Of a DNA stretch of 64,000 bases, positions 34,768 to 43,320 are shown in pieces. This stretch comes from an uncultured Eubacterium sp. (lineage in GTDB: Bacteria > Bacillota > Clostridia > Lachnospirales > Lachnospiraceae), in NCBI GenBank assembly GCA_947088865.1, contig CAMUHY010000017.1:1-64000 (forward strand), given 5' to 3'. Made by a program: the position numbers and the translations under genes. Numbering within the stretch: position 1 is the stretch's first letter; the number at the start of each line of letters is the position of its first letter. Under the pieces are notes generated by a model. That model was given only the letters and a program-made list of their open reading frames with translations, was not told the origin of the DNA and did not search any database.

Positions 34768-37239
34768 ATGGCAGATAATAAATCAAAAGCATTTGATAAA
34801 GCCGAATTTAAACAAGAAATTATGGGCAACTGCAAGATGCTTTATCGAAAAAATATTGATGAGGCAGACAAGCAGCAGCAATTTCAGGCTGTATCACATG
34901 CCGTAAAAGATTTTATCATTGACAGATGGATTGCAACTCAAAAAGAGTATGTAAAACAAAATAAAAAGACTGTATATTATATGTCAATGGAATTTTTGAT
35001 GGGCAGAGCATTGGGAAATAACTTAATCAATCTTACGGTTTATAAGGAAGTTAAAGAAGTACTTGATGAGCTGGGTATTGATATCAATGTTATTGAAGAC
35101 CAAGAGCCTGATGCAGCGCTTGGCAATGGCGGTCTTGGAAGATTGGCAGCATGTTTTTTGGATTCGCTTGCAACGCTTGAATATCCTGCTTATGGCTGTG
35201 GTATCCGATATAAATATGGTATGTTTAAACAGGAAATTAGAGATGGATATCAGGTAGAAGTGCCAGACAATTGGTTAAAAGACGGCAATCCTTTTGAGAT
35301 TAAAAGGTCTGAGTATCCTATTATTGTAAAGTTTGGCGGATATGTTCGTTCTTATAAAGATGAAAAAACGGGAAGAGATATGTTTGTTCAGGAGGATTAT
35401 CGTGCAGTAACAGCTATTCCATATGATATGCCAATTGTAGGTTATGGTGTCAATACGGTTAATACGCTTCGTATTTGGGATGCTGAACCAGTGGATACAT
35501 TTAATTTAAGCCTCTTTGATAAAGGTGATTATCAGAAAGCCGTTGAGGAAGAAAATCTTGCTAAGAATATTGTAGAGGTTCTCTATCCAAACGATAACCA
35601 TTATGCTGGTAAAGAGCTTCGATTAAAACAGCAGTATTTCTTTATATCAGCATCCGTACAGCGCGCTGTTAATAAATATAAAGAAACAAACGATGATATT
35701 AAAAAACTTTATGAGAAAGTAACATTCCAGCTTAATGATACACACCCAACAGTTGCCATTCCAGAGCTTATGAGAATATTAATGGACGAGGAAGGTTTAA
35801 ATTGGGAAGAAGCATGGAATGTAACAACAAAAACGGTTGCTTATACGAATCATACTATCATGGCTGAAGCGCTTGAAAAATGGCCAATTGAGTTGTTTTC
35901 AAGACTTCTTCCTAGAATATATCAGATTGTGGAAGAAATCAATCGTCGTTTTGTAGAAGAAATTAAAGCAAAATATCCAGGCAATCAAGAAAAAATCAGA
36001 AAGATGGCTATTATTTATGATGGACAAGTAAAAATGGCGCATCTTGCCATTGTTTCTGGTTATTCTGTCAATGGTGTTGCACAGCTTCACACAGAGATTC
36101 TTAAGAATCAGGAATTAAAGGATTTCTATGAAATGATGCCAGAAAAGTTTAATAATAAGACAAATGGTATTACACAGAGAAGATTCCTTTTGCATGGCAA
36201 TCCGCTTCTTGCAGATTGGGTGACTGATAAAATTGGCAGTGGCTGGATTACAGACCTTTCACAAATTAAAAAATTGGAAGTATATGCAGACGATGCAAAA
36301 TGTCAGCAAGAATTTATGCAGATTAAGTATAAGAATAAAGTGCGTCTTGCAAAATATATAAAAGAACACAATGGCATTGATGTTGACCCGAACTCTATCT
36401 TTGACGTTCAAGTGAAGAGACTTCACGAGTATAAGAGACAGCTTCTTAATATTTTGCATGTAATGTATCTGTATAATGAATTAAAGCGCAATCCAGATAT
36501 GGATATGAAGCCAAGAACATTTATATTTGGTGCAAAAGCGGCAGCAGGTTATAAGATTGCTAAATTGACAATTAAATTAATCAATAATGTGGCAAAGGTT
36601 ATCAATAATGATGAATCTATTAAGGGTAAAATAAAGGTTGTATTTATTGAGAATTATCGTGTATCAAACGGTGAGCTTATATTTGCAGCGGCAGATGTAT
36701 CAGAACAAATTTCAACAGCTTCTAAGGAAGCATCTGGAACAGGTAATATGAAATTTATGCTTAATGGTGCTATGACACTTGGTACAATGGACGGAGCTAA
36801 TGTTGAGATTGTAGAGGAAGTTGGTCCTGAAAATGCAGTCATCTTTGGACTTAGTTCAGACGAAGTTATTAAATATGAAAATGAGGGTGGTTATGACCCT
36901 ATGGATATATTTAATAATGACCAAGATATAAGAGAGGTTCTTATGGAGTTGATTAATGGTAAGTATTCTCCAGAAGATACCGAATTATTTAGAGATATCT
37001 ATAATTCGCTTCTCAATAATCAAGGTGGCAGAAGAGCCGATATTTACTTTATTTTAAAGGATTTCCGTTCTTATGCAGAAGCACAAAAAGCGATTGACAG
37101 GAAGTATTCAAATGAGAAGAGCTGGGCTAAATCCGTTATCTTAAATGTTGCAAATGCTGGTAAGTTTTCTTCAGACAGAACGATTGAAGAATATGTTTCA
37201 GATATTTGGAAGCTTGAGAAAGTTCATATTAATATTTAA
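34768..37239 (+). CDS. glgP: Glycogen/starch phosphorylase
   Basis: An 823-aa GT35 enzyme that releases glucose-1-phosphate from alpha-1,4-glucan using phosphate. The PLP-binding signature EASGTGNMKFMLNGAMT contains Lys662, and the N-terminal YYMSMEFLMGRALGNNL and GNGGLGRLAACFLDS segments are canonical. Length is normal for the family. ATGGAGGAAAAATTAA upstream supplies the ribosome site. It has its own promoter at 34678. The TAA stop overlaps the first bases of a family B element. Together with the GH13 enzyme at 41445, pgi and the phosphofructokinase, it serves alpha-glucan use. Confidence 0.96.
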   Translation: MADNKSKAFDKAEFKQEIMGNCKMLYRKNIDEADKQQQFQAVSHAVKDFIIDRWIATQKEYVKQNKKTVYYMSMEFLMGRALGNNLINLTVYKEVKEVLDELGIDINVIEDQEPDAALGNGGLGRLAACFLDSLATLEYPAYGCGIRYKYGMFKQEIRDGYQVEVPDNWLKDGNPFEIKRSEYPIIVKFGGYVRSYKDEKTGRDMFVQEDYRAVTAIPYDMPIVGYGVNTVNTLRIWDAEPVDTFNLSLFDKGDYQKAVEEENLAKNIVEVLYPNDNHYAGKELRLKQQYFFISASVQRAVNKYKETNDDIKKLYEKVTFQLNDTHPTVAIPELMRILMDEEGLNWEEAWNVTTKTVAYTNHTIMAEALEKWPIELFSRLLPRIYQIVEEINRRFVEEIKAKYPGNQEKIRKMAIIYDGQVKMAHLAIVSGYSVNGVAQLHTEILKNQELKDFYEMMPEKFNNKTNGITQRRFLLHGNPLLADWVTDKIGSGWITDLSQIKKLEVYADDAKCQQEFMQIKYKNKVRLAKYIKEHNGIDVDPNSIFDVQVKRLHEYKRQLLNILHVMYLYNELKRNPDMDMKPRTFIFGAKAAAGYKIAKLTIKLINNVAKVINNDESIKGKIKVVFIENYRVSNGELIFAAADVSEQISTASKEASGTGNMKFMLNGAMTLGTMDGANVEIVEEVGPENAVIFGLSSDEVIKYENEGGYDPMDIFNNDQDIREVLMELINGKYSPEDTELFRDIYNSLLNNQGGRRADIYFILKDFRSYAEAQKAIDRKYSNEKSWAKSVILNVANAGKFSSDRTIEEYVSDIWKLEKVHINI

Positions 37240-37366
37240 CCTTATCAAGGAAATCCCCACTTCAATGCTGTATAGGCATAATAAAATAAGGGGTTGCGTT
37301 GCGATAATAGCTAGATAGTTTGAGTAATTAGTGAAGGGTGAAGGAGATTACAAATATCCTTTAACA
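37238..37366 (+). repeat. Family B element, degenerate copy (B3)
   Basis: It begins within the glgP stop codon (TAACCTTATCAAGGAAATCC, then CTTCAATGCTGTATAGGCATA). The middle and 3' part are rearranged and the hairpins are decayed. Confidence 0.6.
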
Positions 37367-37370
37367 TATC

Positions 37371-37443
37371 GCTTAGCAAGGGTCAAATGGAAAGGCAAAC
37401 ATGCCGCAAGCATGTCCGCTTGGCTCGTTGCTCGCAGGAATAA
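37371..37443 (+). repeat. Family D repeat (D1, deletion form)
   Basis: GCTTAGCAAGGGTCAAATGG, then GCAAACATGCCGCAAGCATG and CGTTGCTCGCAGGAATAAA. It matches the reverse complement of 43321-43431 but lacks the internal hairpin segment between two CAAAT sequences. Confidence 0.65.
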
Positions 37444-37473
37444 ATAATGAATAACATTTAAGTCAAAAAGAAT

Positions 37474-37540
37474 ATGCTGCACACTTTGTGAATATTATAG
37501 CCGTAGGGGCTACTATCATAATGTGTGCAGCATTATTTTA
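37474..37540 (+). terminator. Long hairpin terminator after glgP
   Basis: ATGCTGCACAC (37474-37484) pairs perfectly with GTGTGCAGCAT (37523-37533), followed by a T-rich tract (TATTTTATTTT). Confidence 0.7.
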
Positions 37541-37638
37541 TTTTCGTGAGCAATAACTGTCAAAAAGGTCAAATTTTCTCTGTATGCAGCAGGTATTTGA
37601 TTATATAAATTTGTGATTTTGGAAAGGTTTGTTTTTTT

Positions 37639-39132
37639 ATGGTAGAAAAAATTGGAGAGATAAATAGTTTTATAAACAATATTGTCTGGGGTGTGCCAGC
37701 ATTAGTGCTTTTGATAGGTACAGGCGTACTGATGACCGTATTGACAAGAGGGTTTCAGTTTACCCATTTTGGACATATGATAAAGGAAACCATTGGTGGT
37801 TTATTTAAGAAAAAAGATGTATTAAAAAGTGATGACAAAAATTCCATTTCCCAGTTTCAGGCATTATGTACAGCATTGTCTGCAACAATTGGCACAGGGA
37901 ATATAGCAGGAATTGCCTATGCCATAACGATGGGAGGACCTGGCGCAGTCTTTTGGATGTGGGTAGCTGCCATATTTGGTATGATGACGAATTATTCAGA
38001 AAATGTGTTAGGTATCTTTTTTAGAAGAAGAAATGAGTTAGGCGAATGGTGCGGCGGCGCCATGTATTATCTTAAAAATGGGCTTGGCAGCAAAAAACAT
38101 TGCGCTGTACTTGGAAAGGTGCTTGCAGTGTTCTTTTCGATATTTGCAATATTTGCCTCTTTTGGCATAGGCAATATGGGACAGGTCGCATCGATACGAG
38201 AAGGTATAGCAAATGTGTTTACTTTTACAGGAGATGCCAAAAAAGATGGTGTTATAGTTGGCGTTATTATAGCAATTGTAGCTGCGCTTGTTATCGTTGG
38301 AGGACTTACAAGAATAGCGAAGGCTAACGAAAAGATTGTTCCATTTATGGCAGGTTTTTACATAGTAGGTACATTAATAATTATTATTATGAATGCTGAT
38401 ATGGTTATCCCTGCATTTTCAGCAATTTTTAGAAATGCGTTCAGAATGACTGCTGTTGCTGGCGGTGTAGGAGGAGCTGTTATCAAACAGGCTATCACGT
38501 GGGGATTTAAGAGAGGTGTATTTTCAAATGAGGCTGGTTTAGGTTCATCGGTTATGGTTCATTCTGCTTCTAATGTAAAAGAGCCTGTAACACAAGGTTT
38601 GTGGGGTATATTTGAAGTGTTTTTTGATACAATGATTGTATGTACACTGACAGCATTGCTTATCCTTACCACAGGAATTGTTGACCTTGAGACAGGCGCT
38701 TCCATTACAGGTGCGTCAAAACTGGGTCTTGCCACAGAAGCATTTACCAATTCTTTTGGTTCTATGGGCGGAATATTTATTGCCGTTGCTGTTACATTAT
38801 TTGCATTTTCAACGGTTCTTGGCTGGAGTTATTATGGAACAAAAGCATGGGAATATCTTTTTGGAACGAAAGCAACAATAATCTATAAAGTGATATTTAT
38901 AGCAATTATTGTATTGGGTTCTGCGTTAAATGCCGATTTAGTTATTGATTTATCCGATACATTTAACGGGTTAATGGCAATTCCAAACTTGATTGGCGTA
39001 TTGTCTTTATCAGGAACCGTGATGGCAATTACAAATAATTACAGCAAACGAAAATTTAAAGGACAGACCGATTTAAAGCCAATGTTATCAAATTTTAAGG
39101 ACATTCAGGAGGAACAAGAAAAAAGGTTATAA
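37639..39132 (+). CDS. Alanine/glycine:cation symporter family protein (AGCS)
   Basis: A 497-aa membrane protein with about 11 helices. The AGCS signature is clear: ATIGTGNIAGIAYAITMGGPGAVFWMW, here in parts GTGNIAGIA and GGPGAVFWMW, plus NEAGLGSSVMVHSAS and the final WSYYGTKAWEYLFG segment. It couples Na+ (or H+) to uptake of alanine or glycine. The ribosome site (GGAAAGG) is about 13 nt upstream of the ATG, so translation initiation may be weak. Substrate is inferred from the family. Confidence 0.9.
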   Translation: MVEKIGEINSFINNIVWGVPALVLLIGTGVLMTVLTRGFQFTHFGHMIKETIGGLFKKKDVLKSDDKNSISQFQALCTALSATIGTGNIAGIAYAITMGGPGAVFWMWVAAIFGMMTNYSENVLGIFFRRRNELGEWCGGAMYYLKNGLGSKKHCAVLGKVLAVFFSIFAIFASFGIGNMGQVASIREGIANVFTFTGDAKKDGVIVGVIIAIVAALVIVGGLTRIAKANEKIVPFMAGFYIVGTLIIIIMNADMVIPAFSAIFRNAFRMTAVAGGVGGAVIKQAITWGFKRGVFSNEAGLGSSVMVHSASNVKEPVTQGLWGIFEVFFDTMIVCTLTALLILTTGIVDLETGASITGASKLGLATEAFTNSFGSMGGIFIAVAVTLFAFSTVLGWSYYGTKAWEYLFGTKATIIYKVIFIAIIVLGSALNADLVIDLSDTFNGLMAIPNLIGVLSLSGTVMAITNNYSKRKFKGQTDLKPMLSNFKDIQEEQEKRL

Positions 39133-39211
39133 GTAAGCAGCAAAGCAGATGACAAATATCTGTTTGATAAGACATGAATTTGCAGGCTGAGAAAGGAGCA
39201 TTGTTGTAATA

Positions 39212-40150
39212 ATGAAAAAAACATTGATTTGGATAGTTGTAATATGCGTATATTTGTGTGTGCCAGCATTGATTACACTTGCTGTATCAGGAAAAGCAGA
39301 TACTGAATTTGAGAGCGGCGAAATTTATGGTCCAAGAGTCAATGTACAATATGGCAGTGCAGTGAAAACCGTTGAAGTCAATAAATTTGTGGAAATGGTG
39401 CTTGCAAGTGTATATGAGGAAAATGATAAACCCGAAATGCTTAAAGCGCTGGGTATTGTGGTAAGAACAAATATATATCGCATAATGGGCGATAAAAAAG
39501 AGATAGACAGTGACGAGTTAGCAATGAACTATTACACCTCTTCTGAAATGAGAGATGAATGGGGCAGCAGTTATCAGGAAAGAGCGCAAATCATTAAAGA
39601 AAGTGTATCAGCAACAGGACAGCGTGTTATTAAATATTCAGGAAATTTGATTGATGCAAGGTTTACAAGATTGACAAATGGAAAAACACTTTCTGGCAGT
39701 AAATATTTAGGTGAAGAATATACGTATTTAAAGGAAGTTGATTGTCCAAAAGATATGGAAAATGAAAATTTTTATACACATGTTACATTTAAAGGAAAAG
39801 AATTGGCAAAGCTAATTAATAATAAATATAAAAATGCAAATATTCGTGAGGACAATGCTGCGCAGGATATTCAAATTGTATCAAAAACAGAAGATGGATA
39901 TATCGTAAAATTACAGATTGGAAATGCGGTTATTGGAGGAGAAGCATTTGCGTCAATGGTTGGCGTAAAATCTGCATTTTTTACAATTGAAACAAGCAAT
40001 GAGGGAAGTGTTCGGATTGTATCAAAAGGTGATGGAACAGGTTTGGGGATGAGCTTAAATACAGCAAACAGTATGGCGGCACAAGATAGTACATACACGG
40101 ATATTATTCAAAATTTTTTTGATAATGTAGAAGTAATAAGCCTCGAATAA
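39212..40150 (+). CDS. SpoIID/LytB domain protein (stage II sporulation protein D-like)
   Basis: A 312-aa protein with one N-terminal membrane helix (about residues 4-24) and the SpoIID domain. In sporulating Firmicutes SpoIID is a lytic transglycosylase needed for engulfment. The region VNKFVEMVLASVYEEN aligns with the catalytic Glu segment, ARFTRLTNGKTLSGSKYLGEE (in parts: ARFTRLTNGKT) with the middle motif, and DGTGLGMSLNTANSMA with the usual GHGVGMSQYGA motif; the conserved His is replaced. AAAGGAG lies 13 nt before the ATG. It precedes a SpoIIQ-like gene, so an engulfment function is probable, but the altered motif leaves enzyme activity in doubt. Confidence 0.82.
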   Translation: MKKTLIWIVVICVYLCVPALITLAVSGKADTEFESGEIYGPRVNVQYGSAVKTVEVNKFVEMVLASVYEENDKPEMLKALGIVVRTNIYRIMGDKKEIDSDELAMNYYTSSEMRDEWGSSYQERAQIIKESVSATGQRVIKYSGNLIDARFTRLTNGKTLSGSKYLGEEYTYLKEVDCPKDMENENFYTHVTFKGKELAKLINNKYKNANIREDNAAQDIQIVSKTEDGYIVKLQIGNAVIGGEAFASMVGVKSAFFTIETSNEGSVRIVSKGDGTGLGMSLNTANSMAAQDSTYTDIIQNFFDNVEVISLE

Positions 40151-40221
40151 TTGAATAATTATGACATATTAGGGCAACATATTAACATCAAGATGCAAGA
40201 AAGGCAGAAATGGAGGTTAAT

Positions 40222-41070
40222 ATGAAAGTCAATGGCAGAAAAAATAAAGAGAAGATTATATCAATATGCGTCGTAGGGGCATTAGTATGTACATTGGGAA
40301 TTGGTGTGTTCTCAGTGATTTCAGGTACAAAGGATAATAAAGAGATAAAAAATAATGTGGTCGATTTAAATGAACAAAATAATGAAGCGTCAAACAACAA
40401 TGAACTGGATAATATTGTAGGATTTAATATCGAAGATGCAGACGAGGTAAGCAAGGATACAGAGAGTATATTTAGAGGCGATGTCAATGAAAAAGATAAT
40501 GTTGGTATGGAAAATAATCAACAGGATTTAGCAAATGGCGAAACACAGCCAGTTACAGAACCAGCCACAGAAAAGACAACACAAGCATCTGAACCTGATG
40601 TTGCCAATGTAGGAGCTGATGCAAAAATGGACCCTTTAACAAATTATTCATTTGATGAAACCAGTGAATTGTTATGGCCTGTAAGCGGTCCTATTGCATT
40701 AAAGTACAGTATGGATAATACCATATATTTTAAGACTTTAGGAGCATATAAATGTAATCCTGCTATGTGTATATCAGCTGATGTAGGAACAAAGGTAGGT
40801 GTTGCTGCCGATGGTATTGTTGAGAGTGTAACAGACAGTACAGAAACAGGTAAGACTGTTCGCATCGCAGTTGGAAATGGCTATGTTGTGACATATGGAT
40901 TAATGAATGATGTCAATGTGAAAGCAGGTGATGTTGTCAGCAAAGAGCAACTTCTTGGAACGGTATCAGAGCCAACAGCATATTATAAAGAAGAAGGCCC
41001 TATGCTTTATTTTATGGTGACAAAGGATGATGTTCCAGTAGACCCTAATAATTTCCTAGCTCAAGAATAA
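40222..41070 (+). CDS. SpoIIQ-like M23/LytM domain protein (zinc ligands lost)
   Basis: A 282-aa protein with an N-terminal membrane helix (about residues 13-33), an acidic low-complexity linker and a C-terminal LytM domain (LWPVSGPIALKYS to the end). In active M23 peptidases the zinc is held by HxxxD and HxH; here the first reads NPAMCISADVG and the second LYFMV, so both His positions are missing, as in pseudo-enzymes such as SpoIIQ that act as a channel scaffold with SpoIIIAH. GGAGG lies 5 nt upstream of ATG 40222; a start at 40210 would include this site. Adjacent spoIID homologue supports the call. Confidence 0.78.
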   Translation: MKVNGRKNKEKIISICVVGALVCTLGIGVFSVISGTKDNKEIKNNVVDLNEQNNEASNNNELDNIVGFNIEDADEVSKDTESIFRGDVNEKDNVGMENNQQDLANGETQPVTEPATEKTTQASEPDVANVGADAKMDPLTNYSFDETSELLWPVSGPIALKYSMDNTIYFKTLGAYKCNPAMCISADVGTKVGVAADGIVESVTDSTETGKTVRIAVGNGYVVTYGLMNDVNVKAGDVVSKEQLLGTVSEPTAYYKEEGPMLYFMVTKDDVPVDPNNFLAQE

Positions 41071-41095
41071 AAATAATTAGTTACTTTAAGATAAT

Positions 41096-41224
41096 AAGCA
41101 CCTGATTAAATTATACAAGTTATTAGTAATGGTACTGTTGGTATGGACAGATTTGGAAATAGGCGCCTTTGCTTAGGCAGGGGCGTTCTTTCAATGGGTG
41201 ATATACGGTTTTTTGAAGGTGCTT
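41096..41224 (+). ncRNA. Candidate structured RNA of unknown family
   Basis: AAGCACCT (41096-41103) pairs with AGGTGCTT (41217-41224), closing a 129-nt region. Inside, CGCCTTTGC (41164-41172) pairs with GCAGGGGCG (41177-41185) over a 4-nt loop. A further hairpin (GGGTGTTGC/GTGGCATCC) lies beyond it near 41244-41270. It does not match any riboswitch consensus I know. It might simply be a large terminator of the spoIIQ transcript. No family is assigned. Confidence 0.35.
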
Positions 41225-41318
41225 TATTATAGATAGTGGGGGTGTTGCGATTTTCGTGGCATCCTCATGTACATATATATTCAATTTGCAGATTTGTAAT
41301 GGTATATAGGATTGTTTT

Positions 41319-41347
41319 TTGACATGACGTTCATAAAGGAGTATAAT
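41319..41347 (+). promoter_or_regulatory. Consensus promoter of the GH13 gene
   Basis: TTGACA (41319-41324), a 17-nt spacer and TATAAT (41342-41347): a perfect sigma-A consensus. The family A leader starts about 25 nt downstream, so it lies within the 5' untranslated region. Confidence 0.85.
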
Positions 41348-41372
41348 TAGGGGCGGTTAATAAAGTCAAATA

Positions 41373-41436
41373 CAAGTTTGTGTCTGTGCGTTGCTTGACA
41401 AAAGCTTGTTTTAGTTAAAAGTAACGCAGAAATGGA
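41373..41436 (+). promoter_or_regulatory. Family A pseudoknot leader (copy A3), upstream of the amylase gene
   Basis: Stem 1 CAAGTTTGTGTC with GACAAAAGCTTG (11 of 12 paired). Loop TGCGTTGCTT (41387-41396) is complementary over 10 bp to AAGTAACGCA (41419-41428). Compared with other copies a C-G has become T-A in the loop pairing, and pairing is kept. Purine-rich GGAGAAGG follows before the ATG at 41445. Confidence 0.72.
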
Positions 41437-41444
41437 GAAGGAAA

Positions 41445-42791
41445 ATGTGGTTTAACGAGGCAGTAATTTATCAAATATATCCGTTAGGACTTTGCGGAGC
41501 GCCGCTTGGCAATTTAAGCGCAAGTGATGTATCGCAGGAAGAAATGGATAAAGAGATAAGTGAGCATAGGATATTGAGAGTGTTGGATTGGATACCTCAT
41601 ATCAAGAAATTAGGCGCGACATGCGTATTGTTCAATCCTATATTTGAAAGTGATGCACATGGCTATGATACAAGAGATTACAATAAAATTGACATAAGAC
41701 TTGGTACGAATGAAGATTTTAAAAAAGTGTGTGATGCAATCCATGAAGCAGGTATGAAAGTGATGCTTGATGGGGTATTTAACCATGTAGGACGTGGTTT
41801 TAAGGGGTTTTTAGACGTTAAGGAAAAAAAGTGGGACAGCCCTTATAAAGATTGGTTTCATATTTCATTTGACGGCAACACCAACTATAATGATGGATTT
41901 TGGTATGAAGCATGGGAAGGCTGCAATGAGTTAGTAAAATTAAATCTGCACAATCCAGAAGTGAAAAATTATTTGTTTGATGCCATTCGCGGCTGGGTCA
42001 ATGATTATGATATAGATGGTTTAAGGCTTGATGTTGCTTACTGTCTTGATTTAGGATTTCTTGGTGAACTTAGAAATTTTGCAAATACGATAAAACCTGA
42101 ATTTTTCCTTATGGGCGAAACATTGCATGGGGATTACAATAAATGGATGAATGATAATGCGTGCCACAGTGTAACGAATTATGAGTGTTATAAAGGATTA
42201 TATTCAAGTTTTAATTCAAGCAATATGCACGAGATTTCATATAGTTTAAACCGCCAGTTTGGAAACGAGCAGTGGTGCTTGTATACAGGCAAACAATTGC
42301 TTAGTTTTGTAGATAACCATGATGTAAGCAGAATTGCTACGATATTGGAAGATAAAAAACATGTACAGGCTATTTATGGCATGATATTTGGTATGCCTGG
42401 AATACCAGCTGTTTATTATGGCAGTGAATGGGGCGTTACAGGAGATAAAAAAGACGGAGACCCGAATCTTCGTCCAGCTATTGAAAAGCCAGAAAGCAAC
42501 GATTTAACAGAATGGATAAGTAAACTTGCCAAAGCAAGGACTTCAAGCAAAGCATTGTGTTATGGAAGTTATAAAAATATTCTTGTTATGCCAAAGCAGT
42601 TGATATTTGAGCGAGAATATGACGGAGAGCGCGTTCTTGTTGCTATCAATGCGGACAGTTCTGTATATCATGCAGATTTCAATGCAAGAGCGGGAATGGG
42701 ACAAGATTTGATAACAGGTGAAAATCACGATTTTGGTGGAGGAAGCGATTTGCCTCCATATTCATGTGCTTTTTGGAAGACGGAGTGTTGA
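41445..42791 (+). CDS. GH13 alpha-amylase family glycosidase (cytoplasmic)
   Basis: A 448-aa (beta/alpha)8 glycosidase without signal peptide. The four GH13 regions are visible: DGVFNHVG (region I), DGLRLDVAY with nucleophile Asp196 (II), MGETLHG with acid/base Glu225 (III) and FVDNHDV with Asp293 (IV). It would act on intracellular or imported malto-oligosaccharides. Exact specificity (alpha-amylase, neopullulanase or maltogenic type) is not decided by these motifs. It is a single-gene unit driven by the consensus promoter at 41319. Confidence 0.88.
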   Translation: MWFNEAVIYQIYPLGLCGAPLGNLSASDVSQEEMDKEISEHRILRVLDWIPHIKKLGATCVLFNPIFESDAHGYDTRDYNKIDIRLGTNEDFKKVCDAIHEAGMKVMLDGVFNHVGRGFKGFLDVKEKKWDSPYKDWFHISFDGNTNYNDGFWYEAWEGCNELVKLNLHNPEVKNYLFDAIRGWVNDYDIDGLRLDVAYCLDLGFLGELRNFANTIKPEFFLMGETLHGDYNKWMNDNACHSVTNYECYKGLYSSFNSSNMHEISYSLNRQFGNEQWCLYTGKQLLSFVDNHDVSRIATILEDKKHVQAIYGMIFGMPGIPAVYYGSEWGVTGDKKDGDPNLRPAIEKPESNDLTEWISKLAKARTSSKALCYGSYKNILVMPKQLIFEREYDGERVLVAINADSSVYHADFNARAGMGQDLITGENHDFGGGSDLPPYSCAFWKTEC

Positions 42792-42858
42792 TTGAATACG
42801 GATGATAATTGATTTCTTTACTTAAAAATAATACAATTGGCATAGTAATAAAATAAGA

Positions 42859-42957
42859 GACTGTTGCAAAAAAATTTCAAGTACTATATATAGTTTTATT
42901 TTACCATTATAACTACTGTATATAGCATAAAATTTTTATTTTGCAACAGTCATTTTT
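42859..42957 (+). repeat. Family C inverted-repeat element (C2)
   Basis: GACTGTTGCAAAA (42859) and TTTTGCAACAGTC (to 42951) are perfect inverted ends of a 93-nt element followed by a T run. It can terminate the amylase transcript. Confidence 0.7.
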
Positions 42958-42980
42958 TGTATATAATTAGAATTATTAAA

Positions 42981-43009
42981 TTGTCATATGAAGGATATTA
43001 TGTTATATT
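42981..43009 (+). promoter_or_regulatory. Promoter of the holin-like toxin gene
   Basis: TTGTCA (42981-42986), a 17-nt spacer and TATATT (43004-43009). Confidence 0.65.
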
Positions 43010-43080
43010 ATTAATGTGGAATAATCGTGTTACAAGGTGGTAGCCTTCCCAATTTTCACAAAAGAGGGGAGGTGGTGCAG

Positions 43081-43176
43081 ATGGATACATATCAAGTTTT
43101 AAGCCTGTTATTTTTAGGCGGTAATTTTCTAATTGCACTGCTTGCCTATATAGATAGGAATAACAAGCGAAAATAA
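43081..43176 (+). CDS. Small holin-like toxin peptide (type I toxin-antitoxin)
   Basis: A 31-aa peptide: a short polar N-terminus (MDTYQVLSL), one hydrophobic helix (about residues 7-23) and a basic tail ending in DRNNKRK. Peptides of this kind are annotated as putative holin-like toxins in many Firmicutes and resemble the membrane toxins of TxpA/BsrG-type systems. A strong GGGGAGG ribosome site lies 8 nt upstream. The leader carries its own promoter (42981), and an opposing promoter at 43270-43298 reads towards its 3' end. Toxicity is inference. Confidence 0.8.
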   Translation: MDTYQVLSLLFLGGNFLIALLAYIDRNNKRK

Positions 43177-43178
43177 AT

Positions 43179-43213
43179 AACCCTACCTTGTACTTAGCCG
43201 TTTAGGTAGGGTT
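43179..43213. terminator. Bidirectional terminator hairpin after the toxin gene
   Basis: AACCCTACC (43179-43187) pairs perfectly with GGTAGGGTT (43205-43213). On the minus strand it is followed by ATTTATTTT, so it would end the antisense RNA; on the plus strand the T tract is weak. Confidence 0.7.
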
Positions 43214-43269
43214 ATGATTTACTAACAAGGCTAACCACTTTGTGGGCGATTATTCCTTTTTGTATGTTT

Positions 43270-43298
43270 AATATATCATATTTAATAATAAGTGGCAA
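43270..43298 (-). promoter_or_regulatory. Antisense promoter (candidate RNA antitoxin)
   Basis: Read on the minus strand: TTGCCA (43298-43293), a 17-nt spacer and TATATT (43275-43270). Transcription would start near 43262 and run into the toxin 3' region, giving a short RNA that overlaps the toxin mRNA end, as in TxpA/RatA. Confidence 0.6.
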
Positions 43299-43320
43299 GA
43301 AATTTTTAATACATTTAATT

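Noticed and set aside
41096-41224. 6S RNA, SRP RNA or a known riboswitch
   Set aside because: No conserved core of these families was recognised; left as an unassigned structured region.
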